From Pseudomonadota bacterium (GTDB lineage Bacteria > Pseudomonadota > Gammaproteobacteria > Xanthomonadales > Xanthomonadaceae): a DNA stretch of 64,000 nucleotides. A program made the translations under genes and the position numbers. The number at the start of each line of letters is the position of its first letter. The first letter of the stretch is position 1. Under the pieces are notes generated by a model. The model made no database searches and had not been told where the DNA came from. It saw only the letters and a list, made by a program, of their open reading frames with translations. The DNA is taken from contig JAFEBV010000001.1 of the NCBI GenBank assembly GCA_018242485.1, forward strand, positions 62,001 to 126,000, given 5' to 3'. Of the stretch, positions 52,370 to 59,966 are shown piece by piece.

Positions 52370-52425
52370 GGACAGAGGACAGAGGACGGAGGACAGAGGA
52401 CAGAGGACAGAGGACAGAGGACAGA
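52370..52425. repeat. 7-bp tandem array, unit GGACAGA (8 copies)
   Basis: Eight contiguous heptamers beginning 6 bp from the trpS start codon, covering its leader on the minus strand (TCTGTCC). Confidence 0.9.
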
Positions 52426-52573
52426 TGGTAGTCAGTTGGCTGTGATCTGTCCTCAGGCGATGGCGCTGCAATGGCATTGTCGCCGGTTCCAAGCCCCGCG
52501 TCCCGTCGTCGCGATGGGCGCGAGTGTGCACCGTCTTGTATCCAGCAGCGGTATCGCTGCATTCGACATCTTT

Positions 52574-52615
52574 CCCTCATCCGCCCTGCGGGCACCTTCC
52601 CCCGGCGGGGGAAGG
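52574..52615 (+). repeat. Palindromic half-element (second half only)
   Basis: CCCTCATCCGCCCTGCGGGC followed by CCTTCCCCCGGCGGGGGAAGG, the second half of the composite element at 3849-3959. Confidence 0.8.
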
Positions 52616-52646
52616 AAAAGCTCACCGCCCCCCGCACACTGCTCTC

Positions 52647-52667
52647 GATTCACGATTCACGATTCAC
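52647..52667. repeat. 7-bp tandem array, unit GATTCAC (3 copies)
   Basis: Three perfect heptamers, 65 bp upstream of the secreted protein gene. Confidence 0.8.
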
Positions 52668-52732
52668 AAACCCATCAACCCCATTTCCCGCGAGCCGGCG
52701 TTCCATCAGCACCCCAACCCGAAAGGTGCCCC

Positions 52733-53596
52733 ATGAAAACGCCGCTCCGCCTCGCCCTCGCCGCCGCCTGCGCGCTGTCCGCCACTGCCTGCGCAGCGCA
52801 ATCGCTGGTCGATCTGTCGATCGTCGATCGCGATACCGGCTCGACCCTCACCACATACCGTCACCACGGTCGCAGCTATGTCCCCGGCGAACCGGGCCAC
52901 CGCTATGCCCTGCACCTGTACAACCACACCTCCGAGCGGGTGATGGTGGTGCTCAGCGTGGATGGCGTGAACGCGGTGACCGGGCAGACCGCCGCCGCCA
53001 ATCAGGCCGGTTATGTGCTCGGGCCGTGGCAGAGCGCGGACATCGCCGGCTGGCGCAAGAGCGACGACGACATCGCACAGTTCGTGTTCACTGCGCTGGG
53101 CGACAGTTACGCGGCGCGTACCGGGCGCCCGGACAACGTCGGCGTGGTCGGCATGGCGGTGTTCCGCGAGCGCCCGCAGCAGCCGGTGTATGTCCCACCG
53201 CCGCCGATGCGGCCATATGCGGACGACGAGCAGCGTTACAGCGCTCGCGCTGAAGGGGCTCCTCGCAACAGCGCAGCGGCACCCGCACCGGCGACGGCGA
53301 CGAACGCGCAGGCTGCACGCGAGGCAGCGCCGGCGGCGAAGGCGATAGGCAATATCGGAGGCGCGGTCGCGCAGGAACTGGGCACAGGCCACGGCGCACG
53401 CGAATATTCGCCGATCTCGCGCACCACGTTCGAGCGCCTGAGCTCCAGCCCGCAGCAGGTCACCCAGATCTGGTACGACTCGCCACAACAACTGGCCGCG
53501 CGCGGCATCATGCCGCGCTGGTATCCGCGCCCGACGCAACCCGCGCCGCAGGCGTTCCCGGTCGGCTATGTGCCCGATCCGCCGCCGCAGTGGTGA
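52733..53596 (+). CDS. Exported protein of unknown function, Pro/Ala-rich C-terminus
   Basis: This 287-residue protein has a signal peptide (MKTPLRLALAAACALSATACA). A folded N-terminal part (about 22-140) follows, with ALHLYNHTSERVMVVLSVDG and VNAVTG and a probable beta-sandwich pattern. Then come a Pro/Ala-rich stretch (about 145-215) and a C-terminal part with FERLSSSPQQVTQIWYDSP and a Pro-rich end. The Cys in TACAAQ is not in a good lipobox. It was not recognised as a named family. It is divergent from trpS. Confidence 0.75.
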   Translation: MKTPLRLALAAACALSATACAAQSLVDLSIVDRDTGSTLTTYRHHGRSYVPGEPGHRYALHLYNHTSERVMVVLSVDGVNAVTGQTAAANQAGYVLGPWQSADIAGWRKSDDDIAQFVFTALGDSYAARTGRPDNVGVVGMAVFRERPQQPVYVPPPPMRPYADDEQRYSARAEGAPRNSAAAPAPATATNAQAAREAAPAAKAIGNIGGAVAQELGTGHGAREYSPISRTTFERLSSSPQQVTQIWYDSPQQLAARGIMPRWYPRPTQPAPQAFPVGYVPDPPPQW

Positions 53597-53616
53597 GCTG
53601 ACTCTGCTTCTGAAGG

Positions 53617-53727
53617 GCCTGCCCCGCGAAGGCGGGGGCGCCCGCAGGGCGGATGAGGATCCGCGATCCATGACGCCGACGTGCCATCTACCCCTCACCC
53701 CAACCCCTCTCCCGATGGGAGAGGGGC
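53617..53727 (-). repeat. Composite two-palindrome element, copy 3, inverted (111 bp)
   Basis: GCCCGCAGGGCGGATGAGG (left) and, 34 bp later, CCCTCACCCCAACCCCTCTCCC as two segments with GGGAGAGGGG. Inverted, it matches the layout and length of 3849-3959. It lies between the convergent secreted-protein and arginase genes. Confidence 0.8.
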
Positions 53728-53746
53728 TAGCTCATGGCATCGGGCC

Positions 53747-54673
53747 TCATTCCCGCATCAGCGTGGATTTGCCGAACAGGCTCTCGACCAGATCCACGGC
53801 GAGGATCGCGGTGCGGTTGTGGTCGTCGAAGGCGGGGTTGAGTTCGACGATGTCCAGCGAACCCAACCGGCCGGTGTCGGCGATCATTTCCATCACCAGT
53901 TGCGCCTCGCGGTAGTTGGGGCCGCCCGGCACGGTAGTACCCACGCCCGGCGCAATGGCTGGATCGAGGAAATCCACGTCGAAACTGACGTGCAGGTGGG
54001 TGTGTTCGTCCACGCCTTCCAGCGCTTCCTCCATCGCGCGCTTGATGCCGATCTCGTCGATGTAGCGCATGTCGTAGATATCGACGTTGTGCTGCTTGAC
54101 CAGCCGCTTCTCGCCCTGATCGACCGAACGGATACCGATCTGCCGCAGCACGTCGGGGGTGATCGCCGGCGCGCTGCCACCGAGGTGGGTCAGCGCCTGT
54201 GGGCCGATCCCGCACAGGCAGGCCACCGGCATGCCGTGGATATTGCCCGAGGGCGTGACCTCGTGGGTGTTGAAATCGGCGTGCGCGTCCAGCCAGAGCA
54301 CGCGCAGGTTCTTGCCGAGCACGCGGCACCAGCGCGCCACCGCGGTGATCGAGCCGACCCCGAGGCAATGGTCGCCGCCGAGCAGGATCGGAAGTCGCCC
54401 GCTTTCCAACTCATCGTGCACCGCGCCCATCACCAGCCGGTTCCACGCCACCACTTCGTCCAAATGGCGGTAGCCGTCCACCGGCGGCAGCCACGGATTC
54501 GACGGGCCGACCAGATTGCCGCGATCGAGCACGTCGAGGCCGCGACCACGCAAGGCTTCGATGAGGCCGGCCACGCGCAGGGCTTCGGGGCCCATCGATG
54601 CGCCACGCGCGCCGGCACCGACATCGGTGGGCGCGCCGATGAGGGCGACGGTTCGGTGTAGATGACTGGTCAT
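53747..54673 (-). CDS. rocF: Arginase
   Basis: This 308-residue manganese enzyme hydrolyses arginine to ornithine and urea. The three metal-binding blocks are LLGGDHCLGVGS, WLDAHADFNTHEVTPSGN and HVSFDVDFLDPAIAPGVGT, and the substrate-region VVELNPAFDDHNRTA is present. ATG 54673 gives the N-terminus MTSHLHRTVALIGAPTDVGA. Arginase is preferred over agmatinase because of the THEVTPSGNIHGMP segment. Confidence 0.94.
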   Translation of the reverse strand: MTSHLHRTVALIGAPTDVGAGARGASMGPEALRVAGLIEALRGRGLDVLDRGNLVGPSNPWLPPVDGYRHLDEVVAWNRLVMGAVHDELESGRLPILLGGDHCLGVGSITAVARWCRVLGKNLRVLWLDAHADFNTHEVTPSGNIHGMPVACLCGIGPQALTHLGGSAPAITPDVLRQIGIRSVDQGEKRLVKQHNVDIYDMRYIDEIGIKRAMEEALEGVDEHTHLHVSFDVDFLDPAIAPGVGTTVPGGPNYREAQLVMEMIADTGRLGSLDIVELNPAFDDHNRTAILAVDLVESLFGKSTLMRE

Positions 54674-54815
54674 GCGCGCTCCCCGATGGCGACTCGCCGC
54701 AAAGCGGCGCACACTGGCATTCTAGCCGGGCGCGGCGTCGCCGACATGCGGCAAGTCGTCCGCGCGATCCAGCGGATGGGGCGCGCGGAACTTCCGGTCA
54801 ACCACGGGGGACGGG

Positions 54816-56822
54816 GTGAACGAGGCGAAGCTCGATCCGCAGATGGCCAAGCGGCTGGCCCGGCTGGAAGCGGTGCAGACGGTGGTGCTGGACATCGGCC
54901 GTCGCGCGGCGCACTGCAAGGATTTGCGCGAGTTCTACCGCGCCGTGCACGCGGCCATCGCGCGGCTGATGTCGGCGCGCAGTTTCTTCATCGCCCTGTT
55001 CGATGCACCCGAAAACGGTATCCGTTTCGCCTACCGGGTGGACGAGAGGGACGAGATCCCCGATCCGGAACGGCTGTTTCCGTTGCAGCCCAGCCACGTT
55101 TCGCCGACCGCGATGGTGATCCGCTCGGGCAAGCCGCTGGTGATCGCCCGCGAGGAGATCCTCGCCCGCAACACGCAAGGCCGCAGCTGGGGTGCGGGCG
55201 CGCCAGCCGAGCACTGGATCGGCATGCCGCTGATCGGCCACGACGAAGCGGTGTTCGGCGCGATCGTGGTGCAAAGCTACGCGCCGGGATTTCGCTACGA
55301 CGAGGAAGACATCGCCCTGTTCGGGCTGATGAGCGAGCAGGTCGCCGAGGCGGTCGAGCACGCGCAGTTCGCCGCGCGGCTGGAGCGCGCCATCGCCGAG
55401 CGCACCGAGCGGCTGGAAAACGAGATCGCCGAGCGCCGCCACGCGGAAAAGCTGCAACGCGCGCTGTACGAGATTTCCGCGCTGTCGGTGAAGGACATCG
55501 GTCTGGACGCCTTCTACGCGGGCTTGCATGCGGTGATGGGCGAGCTGATGTACGCGCGCAATTTCGCGGTGGTGTTGCACGAGTCGGCCAGCGGGATGGT
55601 GAGCTTCCCCTATTACGCCGACGTGAAGGACGCCAAACCACCCGCCGAGTATCGTCGCCCCGCCGGCGACGGGTTGACCGGCTTCGTGATGAAGTCGCGC
55701 GCGCCGCAATCCATCGATCAGCCGCGCTTCAAGGAGCTGCATGCAGCCGGCGAACTGGTCAACGTGATCGGCAACCTCGACTTCAACGTGTGGATGGGTG
55801 CACCGCTGGTGTATCAGGACACGATGCTCGGCGTGGTCGCCCTGCAAAGCTACGACCCGGCGATCGGCTACGGCGAGCACGACCTGAAGCTGCTCAGTTT
55901 CGTCGCCGACCACATCGCCGCCGCACTGTCGCGCAAACAGACCGGCGACGCCCTGCGCGCGGCGCACGCGCGACTGGAGGCCGGCAGTGCGAAGCTGCAA
56001 GCCACCAACGACGAACTGCGCACGACCCTCTCCAACCTCGGACTGGCGCAGGCCGAGTTGCTCCGGCAGGAGAACCTCGCCTCGCTGGGCGCGCTGGTGG
56101 CCGGGATCGCGCATGAGGTCAACACCCCGCTGGGCATCTGCGTGACCGCGGTCAGCCATCTGGTCGAGGAAACCGCGGCGATCCGCCACAAGCTCGCCGA
56201 TGGCGAACTCACCGAAATCGAATTGGGCTCCCACTTCGACACCACCGATGAAGTGCTGCGCATTCTCACCAGCAACACCCAGCGCGCCAGCAGCCTGATC
56301 CGCAGTTTCAAACAGGTGGCGGTGGATCAATCCTCCGGCGAGGCACGCGAGATCGTGCTGGCCGGCTACATCGAGGAAGTCCTCAAGTCCTTGCGACCCA
56401 AGTTCAAGGGCACTCGCCACGAGGTGGAAGTGGCCTGCGCACCGGACTTGCACGTGCACACGGTGCCCGGCGCCATCTCGCAGATCCTCACCAACCTCGT
56501 GCTCAATTCGATCAGCCACGGCTTCGAGGAGATCGAGCACGGGCATATCCGGATCGCGGCTCGCCTCGAAGATCCGGCATGGGTGATCGATTACACCGAT
56601 GACGGCTGCGGCATGCCCGCCGATGCACTCAAGCGCCTGTTCGACCCGTTCTACACCACCAAGCGCGGGCGCGGCGGCAGCGGGCTCGGTGCCAACATCA
56701 TCTACAACCTCGTGACCGGCAAGCTCGGCGGCAGTATCGCGGTGGACAGCAAGCCCGGCAGCGGGCTGCACTATGTCATCAAGGTGCCGATCGGAGGACA
56801 GAAGACGGAAGGTCGTCCATAG
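54816..56822 (+). CDS. Cytoplasmic histidine kinase with two GAF domains
   Basis: This 668-residue protein lacks membrane segments. GAF domains lie at about 25-185 and 215-370, and a Glu/Arg-rich coiled segment (about 185-215) links them. A transmitter follows with NLASLGALVAGIAHEVNTPL (phospho-His433), LTNLVLNSISHGF, YTDDGCGMP and GRGGSGLGANIIYNLV. The start is a GTG at 54816. It faces the HD-GYP response regulator tail to tail, with a 16-copy 7-bp array between; such a kinase-regulator pair probably forms one pathway controlling c-di-GMP. Confidence 0.9.
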   Translation: MNEAKLDPQMAKRLARLEAVQTVVLDIGRRAAHCKDLREFYRAVHAAIARLMSARSFFIALFDAPENGIRFAYRVDERDEIPDPERLFPLQPSHVSPTAMVIRSGKPLVIAREEILARNTQGRSWGAGAPAEHWIGMPLIGHDEAVFGAIVVQSYAPGFRYDEEDIALFGLMSEQVAEAVEHAQFAARLERAIAERTERLENEIAERRHAEKLQRALYEISALSVKDIGLDAFYAGLHAVMGELMYARNFAVVLHESASGMVSFPYYADVKDAKPPAEYRRPAGDGLTGFVMKSRAPQSIDQPRFKELHAAGELVNVIGNLDFNVWMGAPLVYQDTMLGVVALQSYDPAIGYGEHDLKLLSFVADHIAAALSRKQTGDALRAAHARLEAGSAKLQATNDELRTTLSNLGLAQAELLRQENLASLGALVAGIAHEVNTPLGICVTAVSHLVEETAAIRHKLADGELTEIELGSHFDTTDEVLRILTSNTQRASSLIRSFKQVAVDQSSGEAREIVLAGYIEEVLKSLRPKFKGTRHEVEVACAPDLHVHTVPGAISQILTNLVLNSISHGFEEIEHGHIRIAARLEDPAWVIDYTDDGCGMPADALKRLFDPFYTTKRGRGGSGLGANIIYNLVTGKLGGSIAVDSKPGSGLHYVIKVPIGGQKTEGRP

Positions 56823-56836
56823 CCAGCTTTCCGATT

Positions 56837-56948
56837 CCCGAGTCCCGATTCCCGAGTCCCGATTCCCGATTCCCGAGTCCCGAGTCCCGAGTCCCGAGTC
56901 CCGAGTCCCGAGTCCCGAGTCCCGAGTCCCGAGTCCCGAGTCCCGAAC
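56837..56948. repeat. 7-bp tandem array, unit CCCGAGT (16 copies)
   Basis: Sixteen contiguous heptamers (CCCGAGT, CCCGATT, last CCCGAAC) fill the gap between two convergent genes; the right end abuts the stop codon at 56949. The reverse complement of the same unit is in polA. Confidence 0.95.
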
Positions 56949-58463
56949 TCAATCCGGGAACCGCTCGTTCACCGCCATCACGTCGTCGAGGTTGGCCAGC
57001 AGCTTCTCCACGATTTCTGCGTCGAGGTGGCTGCCGACGTTGGCGCGCAGGTAGGCGATCACTTCCTCCAGCGGCCACGCCGGCTTGTAGCAGCGCACAT
57101 GGGTGAGCGCGTCGAACACATCGGCCACGGCGACGATGCGCGCGTGTGGGTGGATGTCGCGGCCCTTGAGCCCCTGCGGATAGCCGCTGCCGTCCCAACG
57201 TTCGTGGTGCTGGTGGGCGATGGTGGCGGCGGCCTCGAGGATCGGCCGCTCCGATCCGCGCAGGATCTCGTGGCCGATGGTCGGGTGCTGCTGCATGATC
57301 TTCCACTGCTCGGCATCGAGCTTGCCCGGATGCAGCAACACGGTGTCGGGGATGGCGACCTTGCCGATGTCGTGCATCGGCGCGGCCCGGCGCACCAGTT
57401 CGGCCTCGGCGTCCTCGTAGCCGAGCGCGCGCGCCAGCAGGTAGCACACCTCGGCCATCCGCCGCACATGGTTGCCGGCCTCGGCCGAACGCGATTCGAC
57501 GACGTTGCCGAGCTTGTTGATCAGCTCGGTCTGGGTGTCGAAGATTTCCTTGTTGAGCAGCAGGTTCTCGAACGCCAGCGAGACGTGGGTTGAGAAAATG
57601 TCGATCAGGCGCATGTCCAGCTCATCGACGTCGTCCACGCCGTTGAGGTAGAGCAACGAGGCGGTGACGTGCTGCGACGGGAAATAACCGACGAAGGCAC
57701 CGTCGTGGATGATGTGCCGCTGCTCGGACTCGGCCCGCTGCAGGGCATGCACGATCTCCGGCACGATCTGCCCGTTCTCGTCCAGGCACTCGCCGACGCT
57801 GGCGAGCACCTCGTAGCGCGACTTGGCGTGCAATGCGGACAGCCGCACCAGCACGCCGCGCTCGTCCAGATGCAGCAGCGAGGCCACCTGCTGCAGCAGG
57901 CCGCTGGCGAAGGTCTGCATCGAGCGCTGTTCGAGCACGTGCGCGGAGGCGGCGATCACCGTCTCCAACCCCACCCGGAAGCGCTCCTCGTGGCGGCGCG
58001 CGGCATCGATGCGCATGATGTCGCGGTAGGCGCGCAGCGCCGAGAACACGGTGGTGAACAGCTTCTTGCGGTCGAGCTCGGTTTTTTCCTTGTAATCGTT
58101 GATGTCGTATTCGACGATCACCCGCTCCTCGGGCGCCTGCCCGGGCTGGCCGGTGCGCAGGACGATGCGGGTGAAGTGGTTGCTGAGATCCTGGCGCATC
58201 CAGCGCGCCAGTTCCAGGCCGGCGGTTTCGTTTTCCATCACCACATCGACGATGGCCAGCGCGATGTCCGGCTCCTTGCGCAGGATCTCGCGAGCCTGCA
58301 CACCGCTGTAAGCGTGCAAAAACTCCAGCCCGCGCCCGTCGAGTTCGAAACGCGAGAGCGCCAGCTTGGTGATGGTGTGCACGTCGGGTTCGTCGTCCAC
58401 CAGCAACACGCGCCAGCGCGCCAGACTAGGCGCTGCGGTCTTGGTTTCGTCCTTCCAGAACAT
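56949..58463 (-). CDS. HD-GYP response regulator with DUF3369 domain
   Basis: This 504-residue protein has a receiver domain (about 17-145; phosphoacceptor Asp73 in AIVDVVMENE), a GAF-like DUF3369 domain (about 150-310) and an HD-GYP phosphodiesterase domain (about 315-500). The last has MHDIGKVAIPD (HD 364-365), HPTIGHEIL, HQHHERWDGSGYP (HHE 419-421, GYP 427-429) and DVFDALTH, so the c-di-GMP phosphodiesterase site is complete. It likely receives phosphate from the GAF-domain kinase encoded convergently. Confidence 0.93.
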   Translation of the reverse strand: MFWKDETKTAAPSLARWRVLLVDDEPDVHTITKLALSRFELDGRGLEFLHAYSGVQAREILRKEPDIALAIVDVVMENETAGLELARWMRQDLSNHFTRIVLRTGQPGQAPEERVIVEYDINDYKEKTELDRKKLFTTVFSALRAYRDIMRIDAARRHEERFRVGLETVIAASAHVLEQRSMQTFASGLLQQVASLLHLDERGVLVRLSALHAKSRYEVLASVGECLDENGQIVPEIVHALQRAESEQRHIIHDGAFVGYFPSQHVTASLLYLNGVDDVDELDMRLIDIFSTHVSLAFENLLLNKEIFDTQTELINKLGNVVESRSAEAGNHVRRMAEVCYLLARALGYEDAEAELVRRAAPMHDIGKVAIPDTVLLHPGKLDAEQWKIMQQHPTIGHEILRGSERPILEAAATIAHQHHERWDGSGYPQGLKGRDIHPHARIVAVADVFDALTHVRCYKPAWPLEEVIAYLRANVGSHLDAEIVEKLLANLDDVMAVNERFPD

Positions 58464-58770
58464 GTCTCGAATCCCCTAGGCCATGACCAGCATGCCGCCG
58501 CTCGTAACCGGAAGCCTACACCCGGAGCGATCCACCCGCGCCGTGACGGGGTTCCCCGTTTGAACCTTTGCGTCGGTGGCGTTCGTCTGATGCCATCCCC
58601 GATCATCGCGCATCCGGGCGCACCGAACCAGAGGACGACGCCAGCCGACGACGACAGACGGGACGCGATTTTTGCGGCATGATCCCATCGCTCCGACCCT
58701 GCGGAAACCATCGCAACGCGCACCGGTCGGGGGCTTTGCCCACGCGCCATCCCCAACCCCGAGAGAGCCC
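58464..58770. other. 307-bp gap without a recognised gene
   Basis: It holds the divergent control regions of the HD-GYP and His-rich genes. No repeat, RNA motif or clear promoter was recognised. Confidence 0.35.
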
Positions 58771-59121
58771 ATGAAACTTCGCCCCATCCTGTTTGCCCTG
58801 TCCGTGTCTGCGTCGATGTTCCTGCTCGCCGGCACCGCCGCCGCGCAGAACGCCGACTCCACACAGCAACCGGCGGCCGCCCCGACGGCGCAATCCGCCG
58901 CTCCGGCCAACGCGCCGATGGCTTCGCCGCCCGCCCGCGCCTCCCACCATCGCGGCAATCAGCATCACGCCGCGCGCCACCACGGCCATCATCGTGGCCG
59001 CGCCCACCACGCCAAGTCCCATTGCACGCGCCACAAGAACGGCAAGTGCGTGCGCTGGTCGCATCCGCACCACGGCAAGCACAAGCACGGCCATCATCAC
59101 GCCGCGCCCAAGGCGAAGTGA
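58771..59121 (+). CDS. Exported His-rich protein
   Basis: This 116-residue protein has a signal peptide (MKLRPILFALSVSASMFLLAGTAAA), an Ala/Pro/Gln-rich segment, and a His-rich region with HHAARHHGHHRGRAHHAK, two Cys in KSHCTRHKNGKCVRW and HHGKHKHGHHH. The composition suggests periplasmic metal binding. It is not a recognised family, but is of the same style as the His/Lys-rich protein at 34308-34541. The ATG 58771 follows a GAGAG ribosome site. A strong terminator follows. Confidence 0.7.
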   Translation: MKLRPILFALSVSASMFLLAGTAAAQNADSTQQPAAAPTAQSAAPANAPMASPPARASHHRGNQHHAARHHGHHRGRAHHAKSHCTRHKNGKCVRWSHPHHGKHKHGHHHAAPKAK

Positions 59122-59129
59122 GGTTCGGA

Positions 59130-59161
59130 CGCCGGGACGGGGCGACCGTTCCGGCGTTTTT
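59130..59161 (+). terminator. Rho-independent terminator of the His-rich gene
   Basis: A stem CGCCGG-g-ACGG-loop-CCGT-t-CCGGCG followed by TTTTT. Confidence 0.85.
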
Positions 59162-59230
59162 CAGGGCAAACCACGATGCCCGGCATGCCCAGCGCGCATC
59201 GTTGCCGTGACCGTAGCGGTCGCGCCACAA

Positions 59231-59251
59231 GGTTGAGCCGCTGGCTCAACC
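59231..59251 (-). terminator. Perfect hairpin after the DUF2782 gene
   Basis: GGTTGAGCC-gct-GGCTCAACC, 5 bp beyond the stop of the minus-strand gene; only a weak T-run follows. Confidence 0.6.
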
Positions 59252-59256
59252 GACGC

Positions 59257-59787
59257 TCAATGCCACTCGAACAGGCTCCACTGCACCGGCAGGGTCTGCT
59301 TGCTGGTGGCATCGTTGCGGTTGATGCGACCGTCGCCGTTGTTGTCGTTGATCTCGAATGCCGGCCCGTTCGCCGGCTGCACGCGCACCCGCGTCAACTG
59401 CCCGCCGTGGCGGTACTCCTCGATGCGGTCGCCGTTCTCGGCGGTGTAGCTGCGCACGCTGTAACCATCCGCGCTGACGGTTTCCGGCGGCTTCTTCGGC
59501 GGCGGATGGAAAGCGTCGTCGGTCGGCAGTGCCGGCGCATTGGTCGGGTCGCCGTCGGACTTCTCGTGACCCTTGATCGCGGCCGGTTTGGCGGGCGCCA
59601 CTGGCGCGGATTCAGGCGGCAGCGGTGCCAGTCGCGGATCGTCGGGCTTGATCGGTGCGGCCGGCTGGCCGGGGTCGTCCATCGATGGCGGCGGCGGCGC
59701 GGGCGCGATCTCCTGCTGCGCGAACGCGACGATGGGGGCGACCGCCAGCAAGGCGGCAGCGACCAATGGGGTGCGATGGATGCGCAT
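59257..59787 (-). CDS. DUF2782 family exported protein
   Basis: This 176-residue protein has a signal peptide (RIHRTPLVAAALLAVAPIVAFA), a Pro-rich low-complexity middle (about 25-105) and a C-terminal DUF2782 domain (about 108-176). The domain has VRSYTAENGDRIEEYRHGGQ, LTRVRVQPANGPAFEINDNN and the terminal VQWSLFEWH. The function is unknown; family members often neighbour polA in gammaproteobacteria, as here. ATG 59787 fits the signal peptide. It is divergent from polA. Confidence 0.85.
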   Translation of the reverse strand: MRIHRTPLVAAALLAVAPIVAFAQQEIAPAPPPPSMDDPGQPAAPIKPDDPRLAPLPPESAPVAPAKPAAIKGHEKSDGDPTNAPALPTDDAFHPPPKKPPETVSADGYSVRSYTAENGDRIEEYRHGGQLTRVRVQPANGPAFEINDNNGDGRINRNDATSKQTLPVQWSLFEWH

Positions 59788-59933
59788 GGCAGGTTCTCCT
59801 TCGAAACTTGCTTCGATCTTCCCACCCCCGCGCGCGCTTGCAAAGCACTTCCTGCGCGGTTGCGGCTGCGCATTCAGCGCCGCGTTCGCCGCCGCGTCAT
59901 CGCCGCCGCGGCATCGCCACCACCCGCCGCGCC

Positions 59934-59939
59934 TACAAT
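59934..59939 (+). promoter_or_regulatory. Possible -10 box of polA
   Basis: TACAAT, 27 bp before the start codon, the same spacing as the purC -10. No clear -35. Confidence 0.4.
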
Positions 59940-59966
59940 GCCGATCCGGCCCCAACGAGCCACGCC

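Larger units (their letters stand above)
52364..52732. other. 369-bp repeat-filled gap between trpS and a secreted protein gene
   Basis: It holds an eight-copy heptamer array, a palindromic half-element and a three-copy heptamer array, listed separately. The promoters of both divergent genes must lie among these, but none is clear. Confidence 0.6.

Noticed and set aside
56837..56948. Possible CRISPR array
   Set aside because: The repeats are 7 bp, contiguous and without spacers; no cas genes are present.
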